DNA of 57,016 nucleotides, from assembly GCF_002585305.1 (NCBI RefSeq), contig NZ_NUNF01000035.1:1-57016 (forward strand), given 5' to 3'. Under the pieces are notes generated by a model. The model saw nothing but the letters and a program-made list of their open reading frames with translations, was not told where the DNA came from and made no database searches. Source of the stretch: Bacillus sp. AFS037270. GTDB lineage: Bacteria; Bacillota; Bacilli; Bacillales_B; DSM-18226. This document shows positions 11,801 to 20,029 of the stretch, piece after piece (the stretch's first letter is position 1; every line of letters begins with the position of its first letter). The position numbers and the translations under genes are program-made.

Positions 11801-12724
11801 TTAATATCCAACACTCATTAAATAATCCACACTTTGTTTTACATCACGTAAACTGGTATCAGCGTTTCTAGGGTCCCGTTCCTGTTCGATCGTGATATAA
11901 CCATGGTAATTGATCTCTTTTAACAAAGAATGAATGGAATTGTAATCTATGATGCCCTGTCCGATTGGGCACATGACTCCTTTGGCGCAGGCCTCGAAAA
12001 ATCGAATATGTTCCTCCATAACTTGATCGTAAACATCTAGATCAATATCCTTAAAGTGTATATAATCCAGACGGTCCTTGTTGTCTTTAAGCCATTGAAC
12101 CGGATCCATTTTTGAATAATAGAGATGCCCTGTATCCAAGCAAAGTCCTGCTATTTCATAAGGAATATCTTCTAAAAGCTGCTTTATTTCATCTTCAAAT
12201 TCCATATAACCGCCAGCGTGCGGATGGATCACCGAACGTACACCATACGTATTCCATGCCCGTTCTGAAAGAGCACGAATATGTCTCATCATTCTATTCC
12301 AATCCTTTGCGGGTAATCTTGGTGCCCGATCTGAATGGCCGGCATTATAATCCCTTTCATCATGCCCCCAGTCAATAATGACCAGATAGGGAGTTAGGAA
12401 GTTTTGACCTTCCTCCTTTGGGGAAGGCGGAAGGTTTGTTATCAAAGAACAGATATCGTCTACTTGCTTTAACAAATTTTCCAAATTACTTTCTGATACT
12501 AAATCATCAAAGATGGTCCCTGCGATGATCGTTAAGTCATTTTTGTCGAGCTCTGCTTGTACTCTATCAATTTCCATAGGAATATAACCATATGGTCCTA
12601 ACTCAATACCCTTATAACCAGCTTGCGATGCCTCCTTTAAAACTCTCTCCCATGGCGGCAGATTAGGGTTTTTTGGATCATCCACACCCCAGCAGCAAGG
12701 CGCTCCTGAAATTTTTATACTCAA
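11801..12724 (-). CDS. IolE-like TIM-barrel isomerase/dehydratase, module B
   Basis: Sugar-phosphate-isomerase/epimerase-like TIM barrel of 307 residues. Marks include APCCWGVDDP, GIELGPYGY, IHPHAGGYMEFE, CLDTGHLYYS, YIHFKDID and TIEQERDP, with the usual metal-binding E, D, H and E positions. It resembles IolE and its paralogue at 36342. Start: TTG at 12724 preceded by GGAGGTG; the longer frame begins with a TTG that overlaps this ribosome binding site. It is first in a unit with the dehydrogenase 28 bases downstream, so it probably acts on the keto product of that enzyme by isomerisation or water elimination. Confidence 0.8.
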   Translation of the reverse strand: MSIKISGAPCCWGVDDPKNPNLPPWERVLKEASQAGYKGIELGPYGYIPMEIDRVQAELDKNDLTIIAGTIFDDLVSESNLENLLKQVDDICSLITNLPPSPKEEGQNFLTPYLVIIDWGHDERDYNAGHSDRAPRLPAKDWNRMMRHIRALSERAWNTYGVRSVIHPHAGGYMEFEDEIKQLLEDIPYEIAGLCLDTGHLYYSKMDPVQWLKDNKDRLDYIHFKDIDLDVYDQVMEEHIRFFEACAKGVMCPIGQGIIDYNSIHSLLKEINYHGYITIEQERDPRNADTSLRDVKQSVDYLMSVGY

Positions 12725-12770
12725 TTGAAACACCTCCAAAACTTATAAATTAATTATAAATCCAGCCTTT

Positions 12771-12784
12771 GTTAACCGCTTTCA
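12771..12784 (-). promoter_or_regulatory. cre-like box before module B isomerase
   Basis: Minus strand TGAAAGCGGTTAAC. It directly follows and partly overlaps one copy of the 16-base direct repeat, so activator and CcpA could compete here. Confidence 0.35.
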
Positions 12785-12847
12785 CTATCTTGTTTAATTT
12801 AAGCGGTTTTTTCTACATAAATAATAAAAAGTTTCACTATCTTGTTT
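12780..12847 (-). promoter_or_regulatory. Putative AraC operator of module B
   Basis: The 16-mer TTTCACTATCTTGTTT occurs twice exactly (12780-12795 and 12832-12847), 52 bases apart or about five helical turns. On the minus strand TATAAT follows the promoter-proximal copy. The AraC gene at 13058 is the obvious candidate to bind it. Confidence 0.6.
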
Positions 12848-13001
12848 TTTGTAGTTTTTGAAAGATTTTGAATGTTTTTTAACGAGAGATTCTTTAAATT
12901 TCCCGAGAAATGTAGAATCCTGTTATTTAGTTGCTAATATAGTACGTTTTAGAATTTGAAGGCCACTGTTACCTATTAAGAGGAGAACTAAGAGAAAAAA
13001 T

Positions 13002-13029
13002 AAAAAGCACTAGTGACTAGTGCTTTTTA
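13002..13029 (-). terminator. Terminator after AraC gene (module B)
   Basis: AAAAAGCACTAGT pairs with ACTAGTGCTTTTT; the minus-strand arm ends in T residues. It lies just past the stop of the AraC gene. Confidence 0.8.
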
Positions 13030-13057
13030 GCTTTCATATATTTGAATAGACTGGTTT

Positions 13058-13918
13058 CTACCCTTCACTTTTAATCCATAGCTGTCGGTATTTTTTGGGA
13101 GACATGCCGACTGTTTTAGAAAAGAGGGTCGTAAAGTAACTGGTATTATCGTAGCCAACTATACCAGCAATATTTGTAACACTTTCGTTTGTATTAATAA
13201 GTAGGGACTGTGCTTCGCCGATTCGACGTCGAATAATATATTGAATAGGAGAAAACCCAGTCGTTTCCTTGAAAAGATGTGCCAAATAATAGGGACTTAT
13301 GTGAAGTGTTTCCGAAAGAGAATTCAATGAAATTTCCTCTAAATAATGTTCATCCATATAAGCCTTGATGGTGTTAGATAAAACTGACTCCTCTGATTTT
13401 GATAAGACGTGGTTTTCCTGCGGGATTTGTAGGATATGCGTCAGAAGTGCACGCAGCAGATAACTGCACATTTCCTCTGCTCCAGTTTTTCCCTCAGAAA
13501 TTTGTGAATACATCATTTCTAACAATGCTTCCATCTTCGAAGCATCCTTTCCACTACGCAAAACATATGAAGATTCCTTTGAAACCAAATGATTCCTTGG
13601 TAACCAAGGCAGCTTCACATTTGTAATCCCTAAACAAAAAACGCTCATATTTGTATCCGGATTTCCATATTCATCGTGAAGAACGCCTTCGTTATATATT
13701 AAAATATCACCTTTAAGCGTTTTATATTGTCGTTCACCAATCAAATGACTGCCATTTCCTTCTTTGATAAAAATAATTTCCAATAGATCATTGTGCATAT
13801 GCATCGTTCTGGGTAAGCTTGTGTGGGTTGGATCAACATTACAAATATAGAGCAATTTGGGGATTGAACCATTCTCGAATGTTGGATTAAAGTCCTTTTT
13901 TACAAAATACTGAGTCAT
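13058..13918 (-). CDS. AraC-family regulator, module B
   Basis: Transcription regulator of 286 residues. The N-terminal half is a cupin-type sensor (HMHNDLLEIIFIKEG near residue 40). The C-terminal 100 residues hold the AraC DNA-binding domain, with DEHYLEEISLNSLSE, ISPYYLAHLFKETTG and SPKKYRQ. AGGAGG precedes the ATG. It is upstream of, and on the same strand as, the B isomerase-dehydrogenase unit, and a duplicated 16-mer lies between them, so it most likely activates that unit in response to the module's substrate. It is not close to the AraC proteins of modules A and F. Confidence 0.85.
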   Translation of the reverse strand: MTQYFVKKDFNPTFENGSIPKLLYICNVDPTHTSLPRTMHMHNDLLEIIFIKEGNGSHLIGERQYKTLKGDILIYNEGVLHDEYGNPDTNMSVFCLGITNVKLPWLPRNHLVSKESSYVLRSGKDASKMEALLEMMYSQISEGKTGAEEMCSYLLRALLTHILQIPQENHVLSKSEESVLSNTIKAYMDEHYLEEISLNSLSETLHISPYYLAHLFKETTGFSPIQYIIRRRIGEAQSLLINTNESVTNIAGIVGYDNTSYFTTLFSKTVGMSPKKYRQLWIKSEG

Positions 13919-14065
13919 TATGAGTCCTCCTAAAACATTGCAGTAATGAGACTGTTAACCCAAAGTTTGAATTACCTTCTACCTAGACTTTAAAGGATGA
14001 ATACCACAAATGACAACTTATTTTTTGAGTAGGTAAAAAAAGAGAAATATTGAGATTAATTCACA

Positions 14066-14079
14066 TTTACACGCTTTCA
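14066..14079 (-). promoter_or_regulatory. Possible cre-like box upstream of module B AraC gene
   Basis: Minus strand TGAAAGCGTGTAAA, a weak match to the cre consensus; a second partial box (AACGCTTTTTCC on the plus strand) follows at about 14091. Both lie in the gap before the AraC gene at 13918. Confidence 0.25.
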
Positions 14080-14188
14080 TTATGAATGTTAACGCTTTTT
14101 CCGCACTTGTTTTCGTTTTCATGATGATTGCTAAAGAGACTACCAAGGTACAATATTAAATTAACCAGTTTATTCCTAGGGAGGAATC

Positions 14189-14362
14189 ATGATGAAAAGA
14201 ATAATGGAATTCCTTAAACATACAATACAATCTTTTAACAATTCTATGGATCAATATGGAGAAGCACGAATCGTTTTTTATGAAAGTATGTCTCCTTTAA
14301 GTGAGAAAAAAATAATTTCATTTAACAAAGCCTATACAAAAAAACGCGGAGCGGTCCTCTAG
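14189..14362 (+). CDS. Small hypothetical protein (57 residues)
   Basis: I do not recognise this protein. A strong ribosome binding site (TAGGGAGG at 14177-14184) precedes two adjacent ATG codons. The product starts MMKRIMEFLKHTIQSF, is lysine-rich and hydrophilic and has no obvious membrane segment. The last codons (about residues 48-57) run into the terminator-containing repeat at 14331-14394, and the stop TAG lies in the hairpin loop. The true 3' end may therefore have been lost when that repeat came to lie here, making this a truncated gene. One of the few plus-strand genes. Confidence 0.4.
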   Translation: MMKRIMEFLKHTIQSFNNSMDQYGEARIVFYESMSPLSEKKIISFNKAYTKKRGAVL

Positions 14363-14394
14363 ACCATCTCCGTGTTATGTTATTCATTTAATAT
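14331..14394. repeat. Flanking repeat with terminator, left copy
   Basis: CCTATACAAAAAAA, then a hairpin-forming stretch containing GCGGTCCTCTAGACC, then TTATTCATTTAAT. Nearly the same sequence is found at 15891-15955. The two copies are in the same orientation and enclose the FtsW-family gene. The left copy has Ts and Gs altered in the lower stem (CTCCGTG for CTCCGCG). Confidence 0.8.
14340..14378 (-). terminator. Terminator after FtsW-family gene
   Basis: Minus strand: CGGAGATGGTC, loop TAGAG, GACCGCTCCG, then CGTTTTTTTG. The GGTC/GACC inner stem is perfect. It is the left copy of the duplicated terminator and would stop transcripts from 14495-15697. Confidence 0.75.
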
Positions 14395-14480
14395 TAAGGT
14401 TCAGCTGCAGAATTTTTCTCACTGATAAAAATTGGGCAATAGGTTTCCCATAACTCATCTAAAAGCTGGGCGGTTGCCCT
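14394..14480 (-). pseudogene. Possible 3' remnant of an unknown gene
   Basis: Right after the FtsW-family stop the minus strand has an open frame of about 28 codons with protein-like composition (AQLLDELWETYCPIF, then SEKNSAAEP) ending in TAA at 14394-14396, at the edge of the repeat. It has no start codon or ribosome binding site of its own. It may be the C-terminus of a gene whose body was lost. I do not recognise the family, and chance is possible because the frame is short. Confidence 0.3.
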
Positions 14481-14494
14481 CTAAATTGTCCCAT

Positions 14495-15697
14495 CTATTT
14501 TGTAAAATTATATACATTTTTCCTATTATTATTTTTACCGTTTTGATTCTTTTTGTTTTTATATTTCTTTTCATAATTAACAAACATTGAAACATTGACT
14601 AAAATTCCAACAGCAATCGCTAATTGGATAAGAGAAGATCCTCCATAACTAACAAATGGAAGTGGAACACCGGTAAGTGGGATGAGGCCAGAGACACCAG
14701 CAATATTAACGAAAGCTTGGATGCCAATCATGCTTGAAATACCGATTGCTAGTAAACTTCCAAAAGGATCTTTGCATTGCAATGCAATATATATCCCTCT
14801 TAACACAATATACGCTAATGTAATGATAACAAAACCAACACCCCATATTCCTAACTCTTCCGCAATAACAGCTATAATAAAGTCTGTATGCGATTCTGGT
14901 AAATAACCAAGCTTTTCGATACCTTTTCCCAATCCTAAGCCATTTATCCCACCAGAACCAATTGCTATGTATGAATTTACAAGATGGTAGCCCGATGTTT
15001 GTTGAAATTTAAACGGATCATTTAAGACTTCCAATCGATTCATTCGAACAGATGTAAAAATTTTCTTATAAAATAGAAGAACAAATGGTAACAGTACCAT
15101 AACACCAATTGTAACTAGTTTGGCTAAATTCTTAATGCTTGTGCCTGACGAAATGATGATTGCTCCAGAAAATAATAAAATTAACTCCACTGTCCCGAAA
15201 TCTGGTTGAATGGCTATTAATAAACAAACTATTCCTAAATAGATTAATGGACGGACAACCCCTTTTTTAAATTGATTTATATATTCCTGCTTTTTAGCAT
15301 ACATAGCAGATAAATAAACTATCACACAAAGTTTAACAAATTCTGCAGGCTGAATACTAATCGGTCCAATTTTAAACCAACTTTGTGCATTCCCAGCCAC
15401 ATGACCAAAGACAAAGAGAGCCATTAAAACAACAAGGGATGAAAGAACCATGTATATAAGTATTTTTCGGTTTTTCAGGGCCTTATAAGGGAATAAAGAA
15501 GTGATAACAAAGAAAAAAGCACCTATTATTAGAAATACTTTTTGTTTCTGATAGAAATAATCACTTGCAACACCATACCTTTGTACAGCAGTAGCCATGC
15601 TTGCACTATAGACCATGACCAAACTAAAGAGAGATAATAAAGTGATTGCAATAACTAAAGAATAATCATACGATCTTAGTATTTTCCTAAACATCAT
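14495..15697 (-). CDS. FtsW/RodA/SpoVE-family (SEDS) glycosyltransferase
   Basis: Integral membrane peptidoglycan polymerase family, 400 residues with about ten membrane segments. Family marks are clear: LVMVYSAS near the start, WFKIGPISIQPAEFVKL around residue 110, SHTDFIIAVIAEELG with the conserved Asp, and GVPLPFVSYGGSS near the end. The C-terminal tail is rich in Lys and Asn. AGAGGAGG precedes two ATG codons; the second at 15694 has better spacing. It has no functional link to its catabolic neighbours and is enclosed by two copies of a terminator repeat. Probably a secondary FtsW paralogue, not the essential division gene, which normally lies elsewhere. Confidence 0.85.
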   Translation of the reverse strand: MMFRKILRSYDYSLVIAITLLSLFSLVMVYSASMATAVQRYGVASDYFYQKQKVFLIIGAFFFVITSLFPYKALKNRKILIYMVLSSLVVLMALFVFGHVAGNAQSWFKIGPISIQPAEFVKLCVIVYLSAMYAKKQEYINQFKKGVVRPLIYLGIVCLLIAIQPDFGTVELILLFSGAIIISSGTSIKNLAKLVTIGVMVLLPFVLLFYKKIFTSVRMNRLEVLNDPFKFQQTSGYHLVNSYIAIGSGGINGLGLGKGIEKLGYLPESHTDFIIAVIAEELGIWGVGFVIITLAYIVLRGIYIALQCKDPFGSLLAIGISSMIGIQAFVNIAGVSGLIPLTGVPLPFVSYGGSSLIQLAIAVGILVNVSMFVNYEKKYKNKKNQNGKNNNRKNVYNFTK

Positions 15698-15890
15698 TTC
15701 CTCCTCTTTTTTTAAAAATAGATTTCCGAAAATGTTTTGTTGTTATGTATAAAAAAATAAGACTAAATCTTACAAAGTATAAGAAAAGGTTATTTTGACT
15801 TTAATCTACCAAAGAATGATTATATTTTTATTAGAAATAAACTAAAGGTTGATTATTTTTATATGAACTTAGTGTTAATTCTTAAAGAAA

Positions 15891-15955
15891 CCTATACAAA
15901 AAAAACGCGGAGCGGTCCTCTAGACCATCTCCGCGGTTCAGTTATTCATTTAATT
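15891..15955. repeat. Flanking repeat with terminator, right copy
   Basis: Same 65-base unit as at 14331-14394. Here it is the immediate 3' untranslated region of the module C transporter (stop at 15958), which suggests this is the original position and the left copy is the duplicate. Confidence 0.8.
15899..15935 (-). terminator. Terminator after module C transporter
   Basis: Minus strand: CGCGGAG, GGTC inner stem, loop, GACC, CTCCGCG, then TTTTTTTT. The stem is perfect in this copy. Confidence 0.9.
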
Positions 15956-15957
15956 TT

Positions 15958-17379
15958 CTATGCTCTCATTTTAAAGTTATCCTCTATTTGTTCTAAGGAT
16001 AACCCTCTTGTCTCTGGCAAGTTTTTCGCTACAAACACTACCCCAATGAACCCAAACACCGCAAATAAGAAAAATGTTCCTGAAAGTCCGACAACCTTTA
16101 AAAGTGTAGGGAAGAATAGACCTACCATAAAATTACAAAGCCATAAGAACAATGTAGCAATCCCCATACCAGCTCCACGTAAACGAACAGGGAAAATTTC
16201 AGCAATAATGAGCCACCCTAAAGGACCAATTGCTCCTTGGAAGAAGGCTAAATATAGGACTGTCAGAGATAAAACTACCAATGGCAAGGCCGGTGAACCA
16301 GCAAGCGCGAAAGTAGAAATACCGATCGTAATAAGAACAACTGTTACACCGGTTAAACCTGTAAGCAGCATTGTCCGTCTGTTGACTTTGTTCGTAAGGG
16401 ACATACCAACTATAACAGCAATAACGGCGATTAACCCATTTGCTACATTTGCAATCAAAGCTGTTTTTGTTCCAAAACCAGCATTTTCTAGAATTTGTGT
16501 TCCATAATACATAATAGAGTTTATACCAACTAACTGGGATACTCCCCCAATGATAGCCCCTAGTAAGATAATACGCTTGATCCAAGGTACCCTTAAATCC
16601 TGTAGCGTCACTTTTTCTATTTTTTGCTCTGCTTGAATATGTGCTTTTATTTCATTTAATTCTTGTTGTGCTACTCCCTCATTACGAATCATTTGAAGCA
16701 CTTTTAGTGCTTCAGCCATTTTTCCTTTTGATGCCAACCATCGAGGACTTTCTGGTAAAATAACCACGCCAATCCATAAAGCCACAGCTGGTAATGTTGC
16801 AACTACTAACATATAACGCCAAGCATGTCCTGTATCACCAAAGACATTTCCGATGACTGCATTACATATATAAGCTAGAAACTGCCCAGTTACAATCATC
16901 AATTCATTTCGAGTAACCATCATGCCCCGCCGATCCGATGGAGACATTTCCGCAAGATAGGATGGTATTATGACTGAAGAACCACCGACAGCAAGCCCCA
17001 GCAAAAAGCGGAAAATAATCATGATGGATGCATTGGGTGAAATAACGCAGCCTAGAGTTGAAAATAAAAATAAAATAGCTAGATACATGATTAGGCTTCT
17101 GCGCCCTTTTTTATCTGATAATCGGCCTCCCACTAATGAACCAATAGCAGCACCTAAGATTAATGAACTCGCTACTAACCCTTCTGTAAATGCATTAAGA
17201 TTTAATTGGTCAGGTTTAGCCATAAATGGAAGTGCTCCATTAATTACTCCTGTATCATAACCAAATAGTAGCCCCCCAAATGTTGATACAGTAGTAATTA
17301 ATTTCAAGAACTTTTTTGGATTCTTTTTCTGGACATGTTCGAGTTGAACTGGATTCTCCGAAACGTTGAGATTTTGCAA
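15958..17379 (-). CDS. IolT-like MFS transporter, module C
   Basis: Sugar-porter family importer of 473 residues with twelve membrane segments; [33 protein letters not shown] and PETRGLSLEQIE are present. The start is a TTG at 17379 preceded by AAAGGGG, as in the paralogues at 29465 and 34676. It shares the N-terminal stretch HVQKKNPKKFLKLITTVST with the module E copy, and a 40-base run (16632-16671) is identical to 30172-30211, pointing to recent duplication or gene conversion. It follows the dehydrogenase at 17587 after a 207-base gap that holds a cre-like box, so it may be a separate transcript. Substrate unknown. Confidence 0.85.
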   Translation of the reverse strand: MQNLNVSENPVQLEHVQKKNPKKFLKLITTVSTFGGLLFGYDTGVINGALPFMAKPDQLNLNAFTEGLVASSLILGAAIGSLVGGRLSDKKGRRSLIMYLAILFLFSTLGCVISPNASIMIIFRFLLGLAVGGSSVIIPSYLAEMSPSDRRGMMVTRNELMIVTGQFLAYICNAVIGNVFGDTGHAWRYMLVVATLPAVALWIGVVILPESPRWLASKGKMAEALKVLQMIRNEGVAQQELNEIKAHIQAEQKIEKVTLQDLRVPWIKRIILLGAIIGGVSQLVGINSIMYYGTQILENAGFGTKTALIANVANGLIAVIAVIVGMSLTNKVNRRTMLLTGLTGVTVVLITIGISTFALAGSPALPLVVLSLTVLYLAFFQGAIGPLGWLIIAEIFPVRLRGAGMGIATLFLWLCNFMVGLFFPTLLKVVGLSGTFFLFAVFGFIGVVFVAKNLPETRGLSLEQIEDNFKMRA

Positions 17380-17490
17380 GGTACATTTCCCCTTTGTCTA
17401 ATTGTTTAATAACAATTTCTTCTGCAAATTCCTTGATTAAGTCAGATTGAAATCATAGACTCCCATTAAGATCCTTGCTAACGGATTGAT

Positions 17491-17504
17491 TTAAAACGCT
17501 TTCA
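17491..17504 (-). promoter_or_regulatory. cre-like box before module C transporter
   Basis: Minus strand TGAAAGCGTTTTAA, one mismatch from the cre consensus, 112 bases before the transporter start. Confidence 0.5.
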
Positions 17505-17538
17505 TTTTGCTTATGAGATAAAAAAATCTTTAATCTAA

Positions 17539-17572
17539 CCGGGGAACAATCTATGGTAATTGCCCCCCGGCC
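17539..17572 (-). terminator. Hairpin after module C dehydrogenase
   Basis: On the minus strand CCGGGGGGCAAT and ATTGTTCCCCGG can pair with small bulges; TTAGATTAAAGATTTTTTTA follows. It probably ends or attenuates the isomerase-dehydrogenase transcript before the transporter. Confidence 0.5.
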
Positions 17573-17586
17573 TTTATAAAATTTTT

Positions 17587-18786
17587 TTACACTAGCTGTG
17601 GTTTTTTGCTCTCATATTCTACCCAAACGGATCCGTTGTCTGCAGAACGAACACAGTTTTCAATCCAGCGGATTCCTTCAATTCCAGCATTAATATCAGG
17701 GTATACCAGATTTTTCAATGTTTCCTCATCACCGCGATTTTTGGCATCAATGGCAATAGCAAATTTCAGATAAATATTAGCCCAAGATTCGGTTAACCCT
17801 TCTTGATGCAATGCTCCCAAACGCTCATCCGCATTACAGGTTTCATCTAAATAAGGCATTGCACGAATTAACGTTTGGATAGGTTCTCCCTGCACTTCGT
17901 ATCTTAGTTCATTTGGTTTGCTATCCCACCATTCTAGGCTTGCTTTCGATCCGACAATGCGAATTCTATGGCCGTCCATACACCCTGCATTGATCGAAGA
18001 TGTCCATAGTCTGCCTACTGCTCCGTTTTCATATTGCATCAAAACAAAAGCATTATCCTCTAAAGGAGCACGGCTTCCAACAAAACTCTGCCGATCACAT
18101 AATAATTTTTTAATTTTCATCTGCGGCATAATCAACTCGGACATATAATAAGTGTGTGTGGAGAGATCTCCCAAAACAAAGCTTGGGCCTGCAACCTTAG
18201 GATCTACACGCCACTTTTGGGCAGCATTTGTTTTATCACCTTGTTCGGTTGCACTAAAACCATGTGTGTACTGTAAATCAACCACACGAATATCACCGAT
18301 CTTGCCTTGTTCAATCATGGCCCGCATTTGAAGCAGCAATTGATTTCCAGAGAAACCATAAGTAACTCCCACAATTTTCCCTAGTTTCTCTGCTAGGGCT
18401 TTTATCTCCTCACCCTCTGCGACAGTAAAGAACAAAGGTTTTTCACAAATAACATGCAATCCAGCTTCCAATGCTGCTTTCGTAATTTCATAATGGGTTC
18501 CGTTAGGAGTGGCAATGGATACAACCTCGATACCATCTACCCGTTTAGCTTCTTCTGCAAACATTGTTTTATAATCAGGATAGCAGCGATTCTCATCGAC
18601 ACCAAGATTAACACCAAAGTCTTTTCCTCTTTCAGCATCAATATCAAATGCACCTGCTACTAATTGGTATGCAGTATTATCTCTTAGTGCACCAATGCGG
18701 TGTTTATAACCTACCTGTCCAGTTCTCCCGCCTCCGATCATAGCCCAGCGTAGTGGTCTTGCAATTCTTTTCTCTCCATTTAACAT
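17587..18786 (-). CDS. Long-form Gfo/Idh/MocA dehydrogenase, module C
   Basis: NAD(P)-dependent dehydrogenase of 399 residues, closely related to the B enzyme at 10606 along its whole length. K116 lies in CEKP, D207 and H211 in GDLSTH, and the nucleotide-binding stretch is MIGGGRTGQVG. The C-terminus has HQEGLTESWANIY and ENCVRSADNG. Start: ATG at 18786 behind GAGAGGAG; the longer frame opens with TTG at 18804 before that site. It forms a unit with the isomerase 57 bases upstream. Divergence between the B and C copies, especially around residues 24-40 and 178-190, suggests different substrates. Confidence 0.82.
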   Translation of the reverse strand: MLNGEKRIARPLRWAMIGGGRTGQVGYKHRIGALRDNTAYQLVAGAFDIDAERGKDFGVNLGVDENRCYPDYKTMFAEEAKRVDGIEVVSIATPNGTHYEITKAALEAGLHVICEKPLFFTVAEGEEIKALAEKLGKIVGVTYGFSGNQLLLQMRAMIEQGKIGDIRVVDLQYTHGFSATEQGDKTNAAQKWRVDPKVAGPSFVLGDLSTHTYYMSELIMPQMKIKKLLCDRQSFVGSRAPLEDNAFVLMQYENGAVGRLWTSSINAGCMDGHRIRIVGSKASLEWWDSKPNELRYEVQGEPIQTLIRAMPYLDETCNADERLGALHQEGLTESWANIYLKFAIAIDAKNRGDEETLKNLVYPDINAGIEGIRWIENCVRSADNGSVWVEYESKKPQLV

Positions 18787-18843
18787 TGTAAAAACTCCTC
18801 TCAATTGTATAATTTTAAATATTTTTCAGAAATTTCTGCGAAA

Positions 18844-19785
18844 TTAAAGGCTAAGTGTTTGTTTTAAAGCATCTATCGACGTTTTGATTCCTGCTTCAAC
18901 AGACATGGTCAAGTCTTCCATTTCTAGGGAAACTTCACCGTTATATCCCATCATCCGAACAACAGAGAAGAATTCTTTCCACCATTGCAAATCTTGGCCG
19001 CAGCCGACAGCCACATAATTCCAGGCTCTATTTGCTGTATCCGTAACTTCTTTTGTTTCCAATACACCATTCACAGCTGATAAATGTCTTTCAATTCTTA
19101 CATCTTTACCATGAACATGGTGAATCGCTGCTCCTAGTTCTCTGGCTGATAAAATCGGATCGGCCCCCATCCAGATTAAATGGCTTGGGTCTAAATTCAA
19201 TCCAACCATAGGGCCAACTGCATTTCGTAATCTAAATAACGTTTCCGGATTATACACTAACATTGAACTGAAATTTTCAAGGGCAATTTTTTCAACACCG
19301 CAGGCTTCAGCCTTTTTCACTAACTCTTTCCAATAGGGAATGGCTACTTCATTCCATTGATAATCTAAAATATCTTTTAAAACTGGTGGCCAACTAACTG
19401 TATAGGTAATCCAGTTAGGGATTTTATCCTCTGGGCTTCCAGCTGGCAGACCGCTCATCATAATAACCTTCTTGACACCAAGTAGACCAGCTAGTTCCAT
19501 TGTTTTTTCTGTTACTTCTCTATGCTCTTTTCCAAGTTCACCTGGATCTAAAGGATTTCCGGAACAATTCAGTGCGCAAAGTTTAATATTCCGTTTTTCT
19601 AGTTCGCCTAGAAACTCACTTCTTTTTGCTTCGTTTTCCAGCAATTCATTTAAACGCAAATGTGGAGCCGGTGACCAGCCTCCTGTTGTCATCTCAATGG
19701 TGTCAATGCCCATTTCAGCCACCGTATCAAGCATTTTTTCAAACGGCAAGTGGCCTAAGCTATCTGTTACATATGATAATTTCAT
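18844..19785 (-). CDS. TIM-barrel sugar isomerase/epimerase, module C
   Basis: TIM-barrel protein of 313 residues in the sugar-phosphate isomerase/epimerase-like superfamily. Marks: IEMTTGGWSPAPH near residue 30, ALNCSGNPLDP near 73, IALENFSSM, LNLDPSHLIWMGADP, HHVHGKDVRIE and VSLEMED, which hold the likely metal ligands Glu, Asp/His, His and Glu. GGAGG precedes the ATG. It differs in subfamily from the isomerases of modules B and F; this type often occurs beside long-form Gfo/Idh/MocA dehydrogenases, as it does here. Probably isomerises, epimerises or dehydrates the keto product made by the dehydrogenase at 17587. Confidence 0.78.
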   Translation of the reverse strand: MKLSYVTDSLGHLPFEKMLDTVAEMGIDTIEMTTGGWSPAPHLRLNELLENEAKRSEFLGELEKRNIKLCALNCSGNPLDPGELGKEHREVTEKTMELAGLLGVKKVIMMSGLPAGSPEDKIPNWITYTVSWPPVLKDILDYQWNEVAIPYWKELVKKAEACGVEKIALENFSSMLVYNPETLFRLRNAVGPMVGLNLDPSHLIWMGADPILSARELGAAIHHVHGKDVRIERHLSAVNGVLETKEVTDTANRAWNYVAVGCGQDLQWWKEFFSVVRMMGYNGEVSLEMEDLTMSVEAGIKTSIDALKQTLSL

Positions 19786-19858
19786 AGAATTCTTTCCTCC
19801 TTGTTTTGATCGCTGTGTATTCTGAATCCTTTATTGCATAAAGTGTTTAGTTTTTACA

Positions 19859-19881
19859 TTTAAGGACATCTTGCAAATAAA
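19859..19881 (-). promoter_or_regulatory. Putative module C operator, proximal copy
   Basis: TTTAAGGACATCTT occurs here and again at 20030-20043. Similarity continues on the gene-proximal side: minus-strand GTAAAAAC here and TATAAAAAC in the other copy. Likely half of a paired site for the AraC protein at 20104. Confidence 0.5.
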
Positions 19882-19891
19882 TTCTTTTTGA

Positions 19892-19905
19892 GGAATTCGC
19901 TTTCA
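19892..19905 (-). promoter_or_regulatory. cre-like box in module C control region
   Basis: Minus strand TGAAAGCGAATTCC, a partial match to the cre consensus. Confidence 0.3.
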
Positions 19906-20029
19906 TTTTCCCATGTCTGTATTTTCCAATGAATCACCTTCTATGATATTGTCATAACCTTGTTTACATAGCTAATTATATAAAAGGAATTCAGAATAGT
20001 AATTAAATTATAGAGACATGTTTTTATAC

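Larger units (their letters stand above)
12725..13057. other. Control region of module B
   Basis: This 333-base gap between the AraC stop and the isomerase start holds a 16-base direct repeat, a cre-like box, a possible TATAAT and the AraC terminator. No gene is visible in it. Confidence 0.55.

Noticed and set aside
14189..15697. FtsW-family gene as part of the sugar pathway
   Set aside because: All SEDS family marks are intact and nothing suggests a transport or catabolic role; proximity is better explained by insertion.
15863..16507. A 214-codon open frame on the plus strand opposite the module C transporter
   Set aside because: It lies antisense to a clear MFS gene, is Thr/Ile/Pro-rich in the way antisense frames of such genes are, and the other IolT copies have similar antisense frames at the same place.
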